In this document: in pieces, positions 36,617-46,239 of the stretch | Layout: each line of letters starts with the position of its first letter | Position numbering within the stretch: the first letter of the stretch is position 1 | NCBI GenBank assembly: GCA_022844275.1 | Contig: JALHMB010000004.1 | Span: 1-64,000, forward strand | Direction: 5' to 3' | Length of the DNA: 64,000 bases | DNA from: Hyphomicrobiaceae bacterium | Lineage (GTDB): Bacteria; Pseudomonadota; Alphaproteobacteria; Rhizobiales; Hyphomicrobiaceae | Translations under genes and position numbers: made by a program | Notes under the pieces: generated by a model | The model's database searches: none | What the model saw: the letters and a program-made list of their open reading frames with translations, nothing else | What the model was told of the DNA's origin: nothing

Positions 36617-38746
36617 ATGAACAGCAACGATGCAGATCTCGAGGTGAAGGCACCGGTGAGCGACGAGGAGTTCGTCGGTGCGCGGCGGGTGCTGCGGAGC
36701 TGGGAGCTGAAGTTCGTTGCTATCCTGTGTATCACGTTCACGATCTTCCACCTCTTGGTTCTCAACGTCTACTCGCTCGAACCGCTGATGTTTCGTGCCA
36801 TCCACGTCGGTTGGGGATTGGCAATCGGCTTTTTGATTTCAGCGCCGTTCTTGCGCGCCGGCGCGGACGGAATTCCCTGGTACGACTGGATCCTCGCGGC
36901 TGCCTCCGCAGCTTGCGCTTTCTATATCTGGTGGGAGCTGGACGGTCTTCTGTTCCGCGCCGGCGCCCAGTTCACGCCCGGCGACGTGATCACGGGCGTC
37001 GTCGGTACGTTCCTCGTGCTCGAAATTTCGCGGCGCATGACGGGGCTCGCGCTGCCGATCATCGCGAGCATTTTCATCGTCTACTGTTTCGTCGGGCCGT
37101 GGATGCCGGGCGTACTGCGCCACAATGGCTTCGCGATTGATCGGTTCTTCACCTACATCTACAGCGAGTACGGAATCTTCGGCGTGACGACCCAGGTCTC
37201 GTCGACCTACATCATTCTCTTCGTGACCTTCGCAGCTTTCCTTCAGGTCTCGAAGGCAGGTGACTACATCAACGACGCGAGCAACGCGCTCTTTGGGTGG
37301 GCACGGGGTGGTCCGGCCAAGGCGTGCGTCGCGTCGGGTGTCGCCTTCGGCGCAATCTCCGGCTCCGCTGTTGCGAACGTTGTCGCCTCGGGCATGGTCA
37401 CCATCCCGATGATGCGGCGCGTCGGTTATGACCGCTCGACGGCTGCAGCCATCGAGGCGACCTCGTCGACGGGCGGTCAGATCACGCCGCCGGTGCTTGG
37501 TGCCGGCGCTTTTCTCATGGCGGAGATCACGGGCATACCCTATGGCACCATCGCCCTCGCGGCGGTCATCCCGTGTCTTCTCTTCTACATCGCCTGCTGG
37601 ATCCACGTGGACCTGCACGCCATACGCCTCGGTGTCAAAGGTCTGCCGTTCTCCGAGTTGCCGCCGATCAAGGCGATCCTACCGCGCATCTACCTGCTCG
37701 CGCCGATCTTCGTGCTCGTCTACGTGCTGCTTGATGGCTATTCGCCCTTCCGCGCCGGCTCGCTCGGCATCCTGGCAGCACTTATCTGCGGTGCGATTGC
37801 GATCTGGCTCCGCGACTTCAAGGCGGACGGCACCGTCAGCACGGAGGGGGCTGAAAGCGTTGGCGCGATGATATTCAGTGCCGCCGTGCGGTTTACGCTT
37901 CTGGCGGCGCTCGGCTTCGGCATGATGGCGCTGCTGATGCACGGCATTCCCATGTTGCCCGAGGGGTTTGCCCTGGCTGGCGCCATGGCGCTCGTCTGTG
38001 TTCCGGCATTCCTGTTCGGCTGGCGGCGAACGCTGGAGGCGCTCGAGAAGGCGGCGCGGGACAGCATCCAGCTCGTCGCGGTTTGCGCGTGCGCCGGAAT
38101 CATCGTCGGCGTGGTCGCGCTGACCGGCGTTGGTGGGCGCTTCTCCGAGCTCATACTTGCGGTGGCGGGTGCCAATCAGCTTCTCGCGATGGTATTCGCG
38201 GCCATGGTGGCGCTCATTCTCGGCATGGGTATGCCGACGACCGCAGCCTACGCCATTGCGGCTGCAGTCATCGCACCAGGTCTGTCGCGCATGGGCGTTC
38301 CGCCGCTGGTTGCGCATATGTTCGTATTCTATTTCGCGGTGATTTCAGCAATTACGCCGCCCGTGGCGCTCGCGTCATTCGCGGCAGCAGGCATGGCTCA
38401 GGCGGATCCGTGGAAGACGTCGTGGACGGCGGTGAAGTTCGGGCTCGCAACCTTCCTCGTGCCCTTCATGTTCTATTACTCACCTGTCCTCCTCATGCAG
38501 GGCGAGTGGTCGGCCATTATCCAGGCAACGCTTACGGCGGCGATCGGCGTGTGGTTCCTCGCCGGCGCCTCCGAGGGATGGTTCGGCGGACAGCTTGCGA
38601 TGCCGCTCAGGTTTGCCATGGCCGTCGCAGCTCTCTGCATGCTGCATCCGGGCTCGTATTCCGATTTTGTCGGCCTCGCCATTGGCGCTCCGATCTACGC
38701 CTATCAGCGCTACTTTGGTGGTGGCGGGAAACCGCAGACCGCATGA
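36617..38746 (+). CDS. TRAP transporter fused permease (4TM-12TM)
   Basis: This 709-residue integral membrane protein joins the small DctQ-like and large DctM-like TRAP subunits, the standard partner of TAXI binding proteins. An N-terminal group of helices covers about residues 30-140. The DctM part contains YIILFVTFAAFLQVSKAGDYI, AISGSAVANVVASGMVTIPMM and EATSSTGGQITPPVLGAGAF, later repeated in form (GMGMPTTAAYAIAAAVIAP, FYFAVISAITPPVALASF). It is driven by an ion gradient. The ATG at 36617 is chosen; a GTG two codons earlier is possible. The stop abuts that of the next, convergent gene. Confidence 0.94.
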   Translation: MNSNDADLEVKAPVSDEEFVGARRVLRSWELKFVAILCITFTIFHLLVLNVYSLEPLMFRAIHVGWGLAIGFLISAPFLRAGADGIPWYDWILAAASAACAFYIWWELDGLLFRAGAQFTPGDVITGVVGTFLVLEISRRMTGLALPIIASIFIVYCFVGPWMPGVLRHNGFAIDRFFTYIYSEYGIFGVTTQVSSTYIILFVTFAAFLQVSKAGDYINDASNALFGWARGGPAKACVASGVAFGAISGSAVANVVASGMVTIPMMRRVGYDRSTAAAIEATSSTGGQITPPVLGAGAFLMAEITGIPYGTIALAAVIPCLLFYIACWIHVDLHAIRLGVKGLPFSELPPIKAILPRIYLLAPIFVLVYVLLDGYSPFRAGSLGILAALICGAIAIWLRDFKADGTVSTEGAESVGAMIFSAAVRFTLLAALGFGMMALLMHGIPMLPEGFALAGAMALVCVPAFLFGWRRTLEALEKAARDSIQLVAVCACAGIIVGVVALTGVGGRFSELILAVAGANQLLAMVFAAMVALILGMGMPTTAAYAIAAAVIAPGLSRMGVPPLVAHMFVFYFAVISAITPPVALASFAAAGMAQADPWKTSWTAVKFGLATFLVPFMFYYSPVLLMQGEWSAIIQATLTAAIGVWFLAGASEGWFGGQLAMPLRFAMAVAALCMLHPGSYSDFVGLAIGAPIYAYQRYFGGGGKPQTA

Positions 38747-39514
38747 TCAAGATGCGAGATAGTCGCGCACGGCGGCGATCAGCGTCGAAAAGCCGATGAG
38801 CGTGAGCATGACGAGCGCCGCATTGCGATAGTAGCGCGCGCCGCTGCTTGCGAAGTAGCGGCTGCCGGCATAGGTCGATCCCAGGTATACGGGCGCGAGC
38901 AGCAGCCCCATGACGATTGACGGGCGCGTAAAGAGGCCGAAGTACCACAGCGGGAACAGCGATGAGACCGATACGGCCGTCATTAGCGCCAGCACGTTGC
39001 CGCGCTGCTGGACCGGCAGCCCCGGCCGAGACAGGGCGACGGCAACAACTGGCGGCCCGCCGATCCCCGCGCTTCCCTGGATCAGGCCGCTGACGACGCC
39101 GGCTCCGAAGAGAACGGGACGGCCGACATGGCCCTCGAGACGCCAGCCGCGCGCCAGCATCGCAACCATCAGGACGACGAGTGCGGAGATGACGATCTTC
39201 ATCAGCGCCGGGCTGGCGATGACGAGGAACCACGTGCCGACAGGTGCAGACAGCAGGATCGCGAGCGAGATCGGCAGCACGATCGGCGGCTCGCTGGTGC
39301 GAATCGCGTCGGGCAGGAGCTGGAACAGGGAGGGGATGCCAACGATTGTCATCGCGGCGACGGCGAGGCGCGGATCGTAAGCGAGACTCAGCACGGGAAT
39401 GCTGACGAGCGCGCCGCCGAAGCCGACGAACCCGCGCATGAAGCCGCCCACGAAGGTGGCGATGCAGACGGCCGCCAGGCGGGCGTCGAGCGGCACCCCG
39501 AATAATTCCGGCAC
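38747..39514 (-). CDS. Sulfite exporter TauE/SafE-family permease
   Basis: The 255-residue protein has about eight helices and the TauE/SafE repeat pattern: GGFMRGFVGFGGALVSIPVL in the first half and GVVSGLIQGSAGIGGPPVVAV in the second. Members move sulfite, sulfoacetate or other small anions. The start is GTG at 39514, with GGGAGG six bases upstream; the frame is open for another 100 codons without membrane or family character. An SsuD-like enzyme elsewhere in the window gives only a loose link to sulfonates. Confidence 0.88.
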   Translation of the reverse strand: MPELFGVPLDARLAAVCIATFVGGFMRGFVGFGGALVSIPVLSLAYDPRLAVAAMTIVGIPSLFQLLPDAIRTSEPPIVLPISLAILLSAPVGTWFLVIASPALMKIVISALVVLMVAMLARGWRLEGHVGRPVLFGAGVVSGLIQGSAGIGGPPVVAVALSRPGLPVQQRGNVLALMTAVSVSSLFPLWYFGLFTRPSIVMGLLLAPVYLGSTYAGSRYFASSGARYYRNAALVMLTLIGFSTLIAAVRDYLAS

Positions 39515-39623
39515 TTCATTCCTCCCAGCCCGTGCACAAGCGGCGCATGATGGCGGCTCGCGTGCGGATTGGCCAGAGCGCAGGTGGAAAGGGAGGCGCA
39601 ACAAGTGCGCATTCTGGGGGCAG

Positions 39624-40259
39624 CTACGTCTGCATCGCAGCCCGCTTCTTGGCAAGCGCGCGGTCGACGAAGCCGAGGCGGTCCTGCCCCCAGTAGATGA
39701 CGCCGTCGAGCACGAAAGAAGGCGCGCCGAATACGCCAAGCGCGAGCGCTTCATCGCTGTAAGCGCGATAGAGCTCCTGCACCCGCGGGCTCTTCTCGAC
39801 CGCAACGAGGGCTGCACCGTCATAGCCGTTCTCGTCGGCGATCTGGCGGCGCACTTCCGAGAGTGCGATATCGCGTTCCTCGGCCCACACCGCGCGCAGG
39901 ATCGCGTGCGAAAGGGGGAAGGCGTCGAGGCCCTGATCCTGGGCGGCGATCACCATCCAGCCGGCATACTTGTTCCAATCAGGATCGGCAGGGATCGCTT
40001 GAGGATAGTGACGGGGCTTGAGAACCAGTGGCATCCCGAGATAATCGCTCCAGCGGGCAAGCTCGACCTCGTGGTAGGCGCGTCGTGGGCCGGGGCGCGT
40101 GCGGATCGGCACGCCGCCGGTCTTCGGGACGACGGCCTGGAAGTCGTAGGGCTTGAGCAGAAGCTGCACGCGATGGCGGCGGACAATATCCTGAAGCTGC
40201 GGGCCGGCGAGATAGGCCCAGGGCGAGGACAGGCTGTAGTAGCAGTGAAGCTCGATCAT
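39624..40259 (-). CDS. DsbA-fold oxidoreductase / 2-hydroxychromene-2-carboxylate isomerase family
   Basis: The 211-residue protein has the thioredoxin-like fold with an inserted helical domain seen in kappa-class glutathione transferases. It starts IELHCYYSLSSPWAYLAGPQ, where Ser takes the place of the catalytic Cys pair, and ends with FGAPSFVLDGVIYWGQDRLG, the family's cis-Pro region. Glutathione-dependent isomerisation of aromatic ring-cleavage products is the known role. The ATG at 40259 has GAGGCG upstream. It is divergent from an FAD oxidoreductase, with 38 bases between them. Confidence 0.88.
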   Translation of the reverse strand: MIELHCYYSLSSPWAYLAGPQLQDIVRRHRVQLLLKPYDFQAVVPKTGGVPIRTRPGPRRAYHEVELARWSDYLGMPLVLKPRHYPQAIPADPDWNKYAGWMVIAAQDQGLDAFPLSHAILRAVWAEERDIALSEVRRQIADENGYDGAALVAVEKSPRVQELYRAYSDEALALGVFGAPSFVLDGVIYWGQDRLGFVDRALAKKRAAMQT

Positions 40260-40297
40260 GAGCGCGCCTCTGGCGTGGACGGGAAGCGGAGACCAGA

Positions 40298-41767
40298 ATG
40301 GCCGAGATCTGGCATGGCGTGAAGAGCGCGCGTGACGAGGGGGCGCTCGCTCGGCAGGCGGAGCGCGCACGCCACGATCTCGAAATGATAAACTACCCCC
40401 CGGCGGACTGGGTGCCTGAAGTTGCGGGGCCGGATGGCCGACCGATGCTCGATGCGCTCGTGGTCGGCGGCGGCATGTGCGGGCAGACGGCCGCATTCGC
40501 GCTCCTGCGCGAGGGCATTCGCAAAGTCCGCGTCATCGATCGCAATCAGCGCGGTGAGGAAGGTCCGTGGGATACGTACGCGCGCATGGAAATCCTGCGC
40601 TCGCCGAAGCATCTGACCGGCCCCGATCTCGGCGTGCCTTCACTTACGTTTCGCGGGTGGTTCGAAGCGCAACATGGTGGGGAGGGTTGGGCGCGACTCT
40701 ACAAGATCGGGCGGATCGACTGGCGCGACTACCTGCTTTGGGTGCGCGATACCGTCGGCATCGAGGTCGAGAACGGGACGGCACTCGTCGCGCTCGTGCC
40801 GACGGCCGATGGCGTACGCGCGACGCTCGAAAGTGCTGGGGGACGCGAGGATGTGTGGACGCGCAAGGTCGTGCTCGCTGGTGGGCGCGATGGTGCGGGA
40901 GCACTGCGGCTGCCGCATTTTCCTGGGCTGGACAATGCGAGCGCGGCGGCGCGTGCGCGTGTGCTGCATTCGACGGACGGGCTCGAGCCGGAGCAGTTCA
41001 CGGGCAAGCGCGTCGGCGTGCTTGGTGCAGGAGCTTCGGCGTTCGACTGCGCGGCGACGGCGCTCGAAGGTGGCGCGGCCGAGGTGACGATGTTCGTGCG
41101 CCGTCCGAATCTGCCGCAGGTGAACAAGTCGAAGGGCGCGAGCTATCCGGGCTTCATGGGCGCGTTCGGGCGCCTCGGCGATGCCGACCGCTGGCGGCTG
41201 CAGTCGTACATCTTCGGCGAGCAGGCGCCGCCGCCACATGAGTCGGTCTTGCGCTGTGACGTGCATCCGAACTTCGCGATGCGGTTCTCGGAGGCGTGGA
41301 CCGATGTGGCTCCGGATGCTGCAGGCGTGCACGTCACGACGGCCAAGGGCAGCTATGACTTCGACGCCGTGATCCTCGCGACAGGATTCGAGGTCGATCT
41401 GGCGAAGCATCCGCTGCTTGCGCCCTTTGCCGACAACATCCTGCTGTGGCGTGACCGCATTGCGCCGGAGGAAGCGACGAAGGACGCCGAAAGCGCGCGT
41501 CATCCTTATCTCAGCGACGGCTTCGAGCTGATTGCGCGCGATGCCAACCGGACGCCGGGCCTTAGTCGAATACATATGTTCAATGTCGGCGCGACCATGA
41601 GTCATGCAGCCCTCGCCGGCGATATCCCGGGACTTCAGATCGGCGCGCGTCGGCTCGCAAGCGGCATTCTCACCGATCTTTTCCAAGAGAATCTGCCGGT
41701 GCTCGAGGCACGCCTCAGAGCGCACGACGAGCGCGAGCTGGCTCCGACGCGCTATCTCGTGCCCTGA
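40298..41767 (+). CDS. FAD/NAD(P)-binding oxidoreductase (flavin monooxygenase-like)
   Basis: The 489-residue protein carries two dinucleotide folds. The FAD site is ALVVGGGMCGQTAAFALLREG near residues 53-73, and the NAD(P) site is KRVGVLGAGASAFDCAATALE near 240-260. The third motif VILATGFEVD near 362 is typical of class B flavin monooxygenases and related enzymes. A text WDTYARMEILRSPKHLTGP follows the first fold. The substrate is unknown. It is divergent from the isomerase-like gene and convergent with the Ttt permease. Confidence 0.88.
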   Translation: MAEIWHGVKSARDEGALARQAERARHDLEMINYPPADWVPEVAGPDGRPMLDALVVGGGMCGQTAAFALLREGIRKVRVIDRNQRGEEGPWDTYARMEILRSPKHLTGPDLGVPSLTFRGWFEAQHGGEGWARLYKIGRIDWRDYLLWVRDTVGIEVENGTALVALVPTADGVRATLESAGGREDVWTRKVVLAGGRDGAGALRLPHFPGLDNASAAARARVLHSTDGLEPEQFTGKRVGVLGAGASAFDCAATALEGGAAEVTMFVRRPNLPQVNKSKGASYPGFMGAFGRLGDADRWRLQSYIFGEQAPPPHESVLRCDVHPNFAMRFSEAWTDVAPDAAGVHVTTAKGSYDFDAVILATGFEVDLAKHPLLAPFADNILLWRDRIAPEEATKDAESARHPYLSDGFELIARDANRTPGLSRIHMFNVGATMSHAALAGDIPGLQIGARRLASGILTDLFQENLPVLEARLRAHDERELAPTRYLVP

Positions 41768-41770
41768 GAC

Positions 41771-43267
41771 TTATTCGCGGAAGGCCTCCTCGCGGCCTCT
41801 GCGGATGGCCGGCAGCAGAACGGCGAGCAGAAAGAGCAGGCTTACGAGCAGGAAGCCCGCACTGATGGGGCGCTCGATGAATACCCACCAGCTCCCGCGC
41901 GAGACGACGAGCGAACGGCGGAAATTTTCCTCGATGTGCGGCGCCAGGATGACGCCGAGAATGAGCGGCGCCGGCTCGCAGCCGATCTTCGGCAGCAGGT
42001 ATCCGACGACGCCGAAAAAGGCCATGACCATCACGTCGAACGTCGAGTTCTGAACGCTGTAGGCGCCGATGCAGCAGAAGACGAGGATGGCGAGATAGAG
42101 CCAGCGGTAGGGTACTTTCAGCAGCATGACCCAGATGCGGATGAGCGGCAGGTTGATGATGACCAGCATGAGATTGCCGATCCACATGGAGGCGATCATG
42201 GCCCAGAAGAGGTCGGGCCGCTCGACCATGAGTTTCGGGCCTGGCACGATACCGTGGATGGTCATGGCTGCGAGCATCAGCGCCATCACGGCATTGGATG
42301 GCAGACCGAGCGTCAGCAGCGGAATGAACGAGGTCTGGGCGCCGGCGTTGTTCGCGGCCTCTGGCGCGGCGACGCCCTCGACGGCACCATTGCCGAACTC
42401 CTGCGGCCGCTTGGACCACTTCTTCTCGATGACATAGGCGCCAAACGCGGCGATCAGCGCGCCGCCGCCCGGCAGCACGCCAAGGATCGAGCCGATTGCC
42501 GTACCGCGAAGTACGGCGGGCGCGGCGCGTCTCGCCTCCTCGCGGCTCGGCCAGAGCGATGAGACGGGTTGCACCTCGGGCTTACCGAATGTACGCGCGA
42601 GATTCGAGATCACCTCGCCGACGCCGAACAATCCCATGGCCAGCGCAACGAAGCTGATGCCTTCGGAGAGCTGCGGGATGCCAAAGGTGAAACGCGACTG
42701 GCCGGTGGTGATGTCGGTCCCGACGAGCCCGAGGATCAGCCCGACGAGCACCATGACGATCGATCGCACGACCGAGCCTTGCGCTAGCACGACCGCCGCG
42801 ATGAGGCCGAAGATCATAAGTCCAAAGTAGTCGGGCGACTGGAACGTGCTCGCAATCCACACCATCGGCGCGGAGAAGATGGCGATGATGAACGTCGCCA
42901 CCGTGCCGGCGAAGAACGAGCCGAGTGCTGCAATGGCGAGCGCGGCGCCGGCGCGTCCTTTTCGCGCCATGGCGTGACCATCGAGGCATGTGACGACGGA
43001 GGAACTCTCGCCGGGAATGTTCACGAGAATTGCGGTCGTCGAGCCGCCGTACTGGGCGCCGTAGTAGAGGCCGGCGAGCATGATCAGCGCCGCGACGGGC
43101 GGCAGCGTGAAGGTGATCGGCAGGAGCATCGCGATGGTTGCGACCGGCCCGAGACCGGGAAGCACGCCGACGAGCGTGCCGATGAGGGCGCCGATGAAGC
43201 AGAACAGGATGTTCTGAGGCGTAAGCGCCTGCTCGAAGCCGAATGCGAGTTGACCGAAGAGCTCCAT
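41771..43267 (-). CDS. tctA: Tripartite tricarboxylate transporter, large permease TctA
   Basis: This 498-residue membrane protein has the TctA pattern: LFCFIGALIGTLVGVLPGLGPVATIAMLLP near the start, YGAQYGGSTTAILVNIPGESSSVVT and GVLPGGGALIAAFGAYVIEK, with a matching second half. With TctB and the periplasmic TctC it imports carboxylates using an ion gradient. It is the last gene of a leftward set: amidase, tctC, tctB, tctA. The gap to tctB is 12 bases. Confidence 0.95.
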   Translation of the reverse strand: MELFGQLAFGFEQALTPQNILFCFIGALIGTLVGVLPGLGPVATIAMLLPITFTLPPVAALIMLAGLYYGAQYGGSTTAILVNIPGESSSVVTCLDGHAMARKGRAGAALAIAALGSFFAGTVATFIIAIFSAPMVWIASTFQSPDYFGLMIFGLIAAVVLAQGSVVRSIVMVLVGLILGLVGTDITTGQSRFTFGIPQLSEGISFVALAMGLFGVGEVISNLARTFGKPEVQPVSSLWPSREEARRAAPAVLRGTAIGSILGVLPGGGALIAAFGAYVIEKKWSKRPQEFGNGAVEGVAAPEAANNAGAQTSFIPLLTLGLPSNAVMALMLAAMTIHGIVPGPKLMVERPDLFWAMIASMWIGNLMLVIINLPLIRIWVMLLKVPYRWLYLAILVFCCIGAYSVQNSTFDVMVMAFFGVVGYLLPKIGCEPAPLILGVILAPHIEENFRRSLVVSRGSWWVFIERPISAGFLLVSLLFLLAVLLPAIRRGREEAFRE

Positions 43268-43279
43268 TGCGGCCCGTCC

Positions 43280-43765
43280 TCAATACCACCAGACGGGGAT
43301 GGCGATCTTCAGGAAGTAGACGAACAGGGTCCAGGAGAAGGCGGAAAGTAGCGCGCCCGAGATGACGAGCGAGAGGAGCGTATTTCCGTAAGCGGCGGGT
43401 CCAGCGACGACGACCGTGGCGATGATCGCCACGAGAAGCCCCGCGCGACTGAGAAGCAGGGCAAAGGTCAGGATGCCGCCGACGACGAGCAGGAGCGGCC
43501 GCCACGCGATATCGGAGTCGACGGTCTCGTAAGACCGCCCGGTACGCGCGACCAGCAGGAACCCGAGCCCGAAGAGCAGCACGCCGATCACAAGCGGCAC
43601 GTAACCCGGGCCGATGCGCCCGCCGCGGCCGAGGCCGTAGTCGGCGCTTATATAGAGCGCGGAGGCGGCGAACACGAGTGTCGCCACGCCCGCCCACAGA
43701 TCGGTCTTGGTGAGCCACCCCCTGCCGGCTTCGGCGGGCGGGGGGCGGGCTCCTTCGGAGGTCAT
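43280..43765 (-). CDS. tctB: Tripartite tricarboxylate transporter, small permease TctB
   Basis: The product has about 161 residues and four hydrophobic helices (LWAGVATLVFAASALYISADYGLG, YVPLVIGVLLFGLGFLLVA, PLLLVVGGILTFALLLSRAG, LSLVISGALLSAFSWTLFVY), the standard TctB layout. It is placed between tctC and tctA. The ATG at 43765 is taken because of the GAGG-CGGAA region upstream; a start ten codons earlier (43795) is possible. Confidence 0.9.
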   Translation of the reverse strand: MTSEGARPPPAEAGRGWLTKTDLWAGVATLVFAASALYISADYGLGRGGRIGPGYVPLVIGVLLFGLGFLLVARTGRSYETVDSDIAWRPLLLVVGGILTFALLLSRAGLLVAIIATVVVAGPAAYGNTLLSLVISGALLSAFSWTLFVYFLKIAIPVWWY

Positions 43766-43800
43766 TTCCGTGCCTCGATCAGGCGATGCGGGCACCGCGA

Positions 43801-44787
43801 TCAGTCAACCGTCGCGCCAGTGCTCTTGACGACGCCAGCCCACAGCGCGCGATCCTTCTTGACTGTCGCCGTGAACTGCTCGGGGGTTTCATAGCGCACT
43901 GCGTTGCCGATGCCGGCAAGCTTATCGACGACCTCCTTGTCCTCGAGCACGGTCTTGATCGCGGCATTGAACTTGCTGACGATCGCGGCGTCGAGGCCCT
44001 TCGGGCCAAACATGCCGTACCATGTCGTGGCTTCGAAGCCTTTCAGTGTCTCGCCGATCGTGGGGATGTCCGGGAACAGCGGCACGCGCTTGGCAGTGGA
44101 CATGGCGATGAGCCTGAGTGTGCCGGCCTTGTGCTGTCCGAGCACGGTCTGGAGCTGGGCGAACTGGCAGCAGGTCTCGCCATTGAGCATCGCTTGGATG
44201 GCCGGCGGGCTGCCCTTGTAGGGGATGTGCACAAGGTCGATGCCGGCGACGGAGTTGAACATGGCGAAGCCGAGATGCGTCGAGGCGCCGTTGCCCGATG
44301 AGCCGTAGTTGAGCTTGCCGGGCTGCTTCTTCAAGATCTCGATGAATTCTGTGACGGTCTTTGCATCGACCACCTTCGGATTGACGGTCAGCACGTTCGG
44401 CACGTCGACGATGGGACCAATCGGCGTAAAGTCGGTTTCGACGTCGAAGCTGAGCTTCTTGTAAAGCGCGGCGTTGATGCCGTGCGTACCGGCCGTGCCG
44501 AAGATGAAGGTGTAGCCGTCAGGCGCGGCCTTGGCCACAAAATCCGAGCCGACATTTCCGCCGGCGCCGGCCTTGTAGTCGAAAACGATGGTCTGCCCGA
44601 GCGCCTTCTCGAGCGGGGCCTGAATGATGCGGGCGATGATATCGAGGCCGGAGCCTGCCGGAAAACCCTGGACGATGGTGACGGGCTTCGTGGGCCAGGA
44701 CTGGGCAGCAGCGGTGCCGCAGAACAGGGCCGATGCAACGACGGCCAAGCCGATGCGGCTCAGCGACGCGAAGCGCGAGACGGACAT
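43801..44787 (-). CDS. tctC: Tripartite tricarboxylate transporter binding protein (TctC/Bug family)
   Basis: The 328-residue periplasmic protein has a signal peptide (LSRIGLAVVASALFCGTAAAQ). It then reads WPTKPVTIVQGFPAGSGLDIIARIIQAPLEKALGQTIVFDYKAGAGGNVGSDFVAKA in overlapping Bug-family motifs, and later VDLVHIPYKGSPPAIQAMLNG. Bug proteins bind a wide range of carboxylates and amides. AGGGAG precedes the ATG at 44787. It sits just downstream of an amidase gene, so the transported compound may be the substrate or product of that enzyme. Confidence 0.95.
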   Translation of the reverse strand: MSVSRFASLSRIGLAVVASALFCGTAAAQSWPTKPVTIVQGFPAGSGLDIIARIIQAPLEKALGQTIVFDYKAGAGGNVGSDFVAKAAPDGYTFIFGTAGTHGINAALYKKLSFDVETDFTPIGPIVDVPNVLTVNPKVVDAKTVTEFIEILKKQPGKLNYGSSGNGASTHLGFAMFNSVAGIDLVHIPYKGSPPAIQAMLNGETCCQFAQLQTVLGQHKAGTLRLIAMSTAKRVPLFPDIPTIGETLKGFEATTWYGMFGPKGLDAAIVSKFNAAIKTVLEDKEVVDKLAGIGNAVRYETPEQFTATVKKDRALWAGVVKSTGATVD

Positions 44788-44874
44788 GACGGAACTCCCT
44801 TTGTATGCGGTGTTGGCCAACGATGGGCGGCAGAGCTGAGGTGCGTCAAGCCTGAATGTGCGCCGCAATAGCGC

Positions 44875-46239
44875 TCAACCTGCCGGGCGAGGCTGCAATA
44901 TGCGCTCTAAGGCGGCGGAGATGGCGAGCGTACGCCGGTCGGTCCCGCCCTGTCCCACCACCATGAGGCCGGTCGGCGCATCGCCGGGGCGATGCATGGG
45001 GATCGAGATCGAGCAGCAATCGAGGATGTTGAACACCGCCGGATTGCGCAGGATCAGCATGTTGATGCGGGTGTAGTCGTCGTCTTTCGAGACCTCGTCG
45101 ATGCGGGGCGCGATGATCGCGGTCGTCGGCATGATCAGAGCGTCGAATTCGGCCGTGGCTTCGTTATAGGCAGGGATCAGCGCCGCACGGCGCTCGACGA
45201 GGCCGATATAAAAGGCCGCATCTTGCTCTGCGCCGCGCATGATGCGCATGAGAACGCGCGGATCGTATTGCTCGCGCTTCTTCGCAATCAGCTCGCGATG
45301 CCAGGCGTAGCTTTCCGCGCCGGTAAAGCCGCCCTTTTCGGTCAACTCGGCGGCGCGCTTGAGTTCTGGTAATGGTGCGCGCGTGATGAGCGCACCGGCA
45401 TCGGCGAGACGACGGAGCGCTGCGTCGAAAGCAGCTGCAACGTGCGAATCCAAGCTGTCGAGAACGATCGTCTCGGGCACGAGAAGGCGGAGGCCCTTGA
45501 CCGGCACTTGCGGCAGGGGCGCAGGTACCTCGTTGGCGAAGATCGCATCCATGATCGCGCAGCAATCGACGGTGCGCGCGAGCGGGCCGATCGAGTCGAG
45601 CGATTTGGAGAGCGGTACGACGCCGTCGATCGGTACGCGGCGTGCGGTGGGCTTCCAGCCGACGACGCCGTTGAATGATGCCGGTACGCGGCAGGAGCCG
45701 CCTGTGTCCGTGCCGAGCGCGCCATGTGCCATGCCGTCGGCGACGCTCACGCCCGATCCCGAGGATGAGCCGCCAGGGACGCGACGCTCCGAGCGCATCC
45801 ATGGAGAACTCGGCGTGCCATAGTGCGGGTTGATGCCGAGGCCCGAGTAGGCGAACTCGGTCATGTTCGCGCGCCCGATGAGAATGAAGCCGGCGCGACG
45901 CAGACGGGCAACCGTCGGTGCATCGCTCGTTGCCGGCGGCTTGTCGGCTAGCGCGCGCGAGCCGGCCGCCGTGACTTGGCCGGCGATGTCGGCGAGATCT
46001 TTGATCGCGACGGGGATGCCCGCATAGGGCGAGGGCGCGGCACCGGATTTGCGCAGCGCGTCCATGGCATCGGCTGTCGTGCGGGCGCCATCGGCATCGA
46101 CGCGTATGAAAGCGCGCGGGCCTTCGCCGGCAGGATCCTCGATCCGCGCGAGGCAGTCCTCGACAATCCTGCGGCTTGTGATAGCGCCCGTCGCGAGATC
46201 GCGGGCCAGGCCCGCAAGGGTCGGCAAGCTGCGGTTCAT
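44875..46239 (-). CDS. Amidase (amidase-signature family)
   Basis: The 454-residue protein is an amidase-signature hydrolase. The catalytic Lys lies in PVAIKDLADIAG near residue 80, and the Ser pair in GGSSSGSGVSVADGMAHGALGTDTGGSCRVPA near 155-180 (cis-Ser and nucleophile Ser). FNGVVGWKPT follows. It cleaves amide bonds of small or aryl compounds; the exact substrate is unknown. It is first in a leftward operon with tctC, tctB and tctA, which suggests uptake and hydrolysis of one amide or carboxylate. Confidence 0.93.
   Translation of the reverse strand: MNRSLPTLAGLARDLATGAITSRRIVEDCLARIEDPAGEGPRAFIRVDADGARTTADAMDALRKSGAAPSPYAGIPVAIKDLADIAGQVTAAGSRALADKPPATSDAPTVARLRRAGFILIGRANMTEFAYSGLGINPHYGTPSSPWMRSERRVPGGSSSGSGVSVADGMAHGALGTDTGGSCRVPASFNGVVGWKPTARRVPIDGVVPLSKSLDSIGPLARTVDCCAIMDAIFANEVPAPLPQVPVKGLRLLVPETIVLDSLDSHVAAAFDAALRRLADAGALITRAPLPELKRAAELTEKGGFTGAESYAWHRELIAKKREQYDPRVLMRIMRGAEQDAAFYIGLVERRAALIPAYNEATAEFDALIMPTTAIIAPRIDEVSKDDDYTRINMLILRNPAVFNILDCCSISIPMHRPGDAPTGLMVVGQGGTDRRTLAISAALERILQPRPAG

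Noticed and set aside
40640-41725. Minus-strand open frame opposite the FAD oxidoreductase
   Set aside because: The plus strand carries a clear two-Rossmann oxidoreductase; the antisense frame has no motif.
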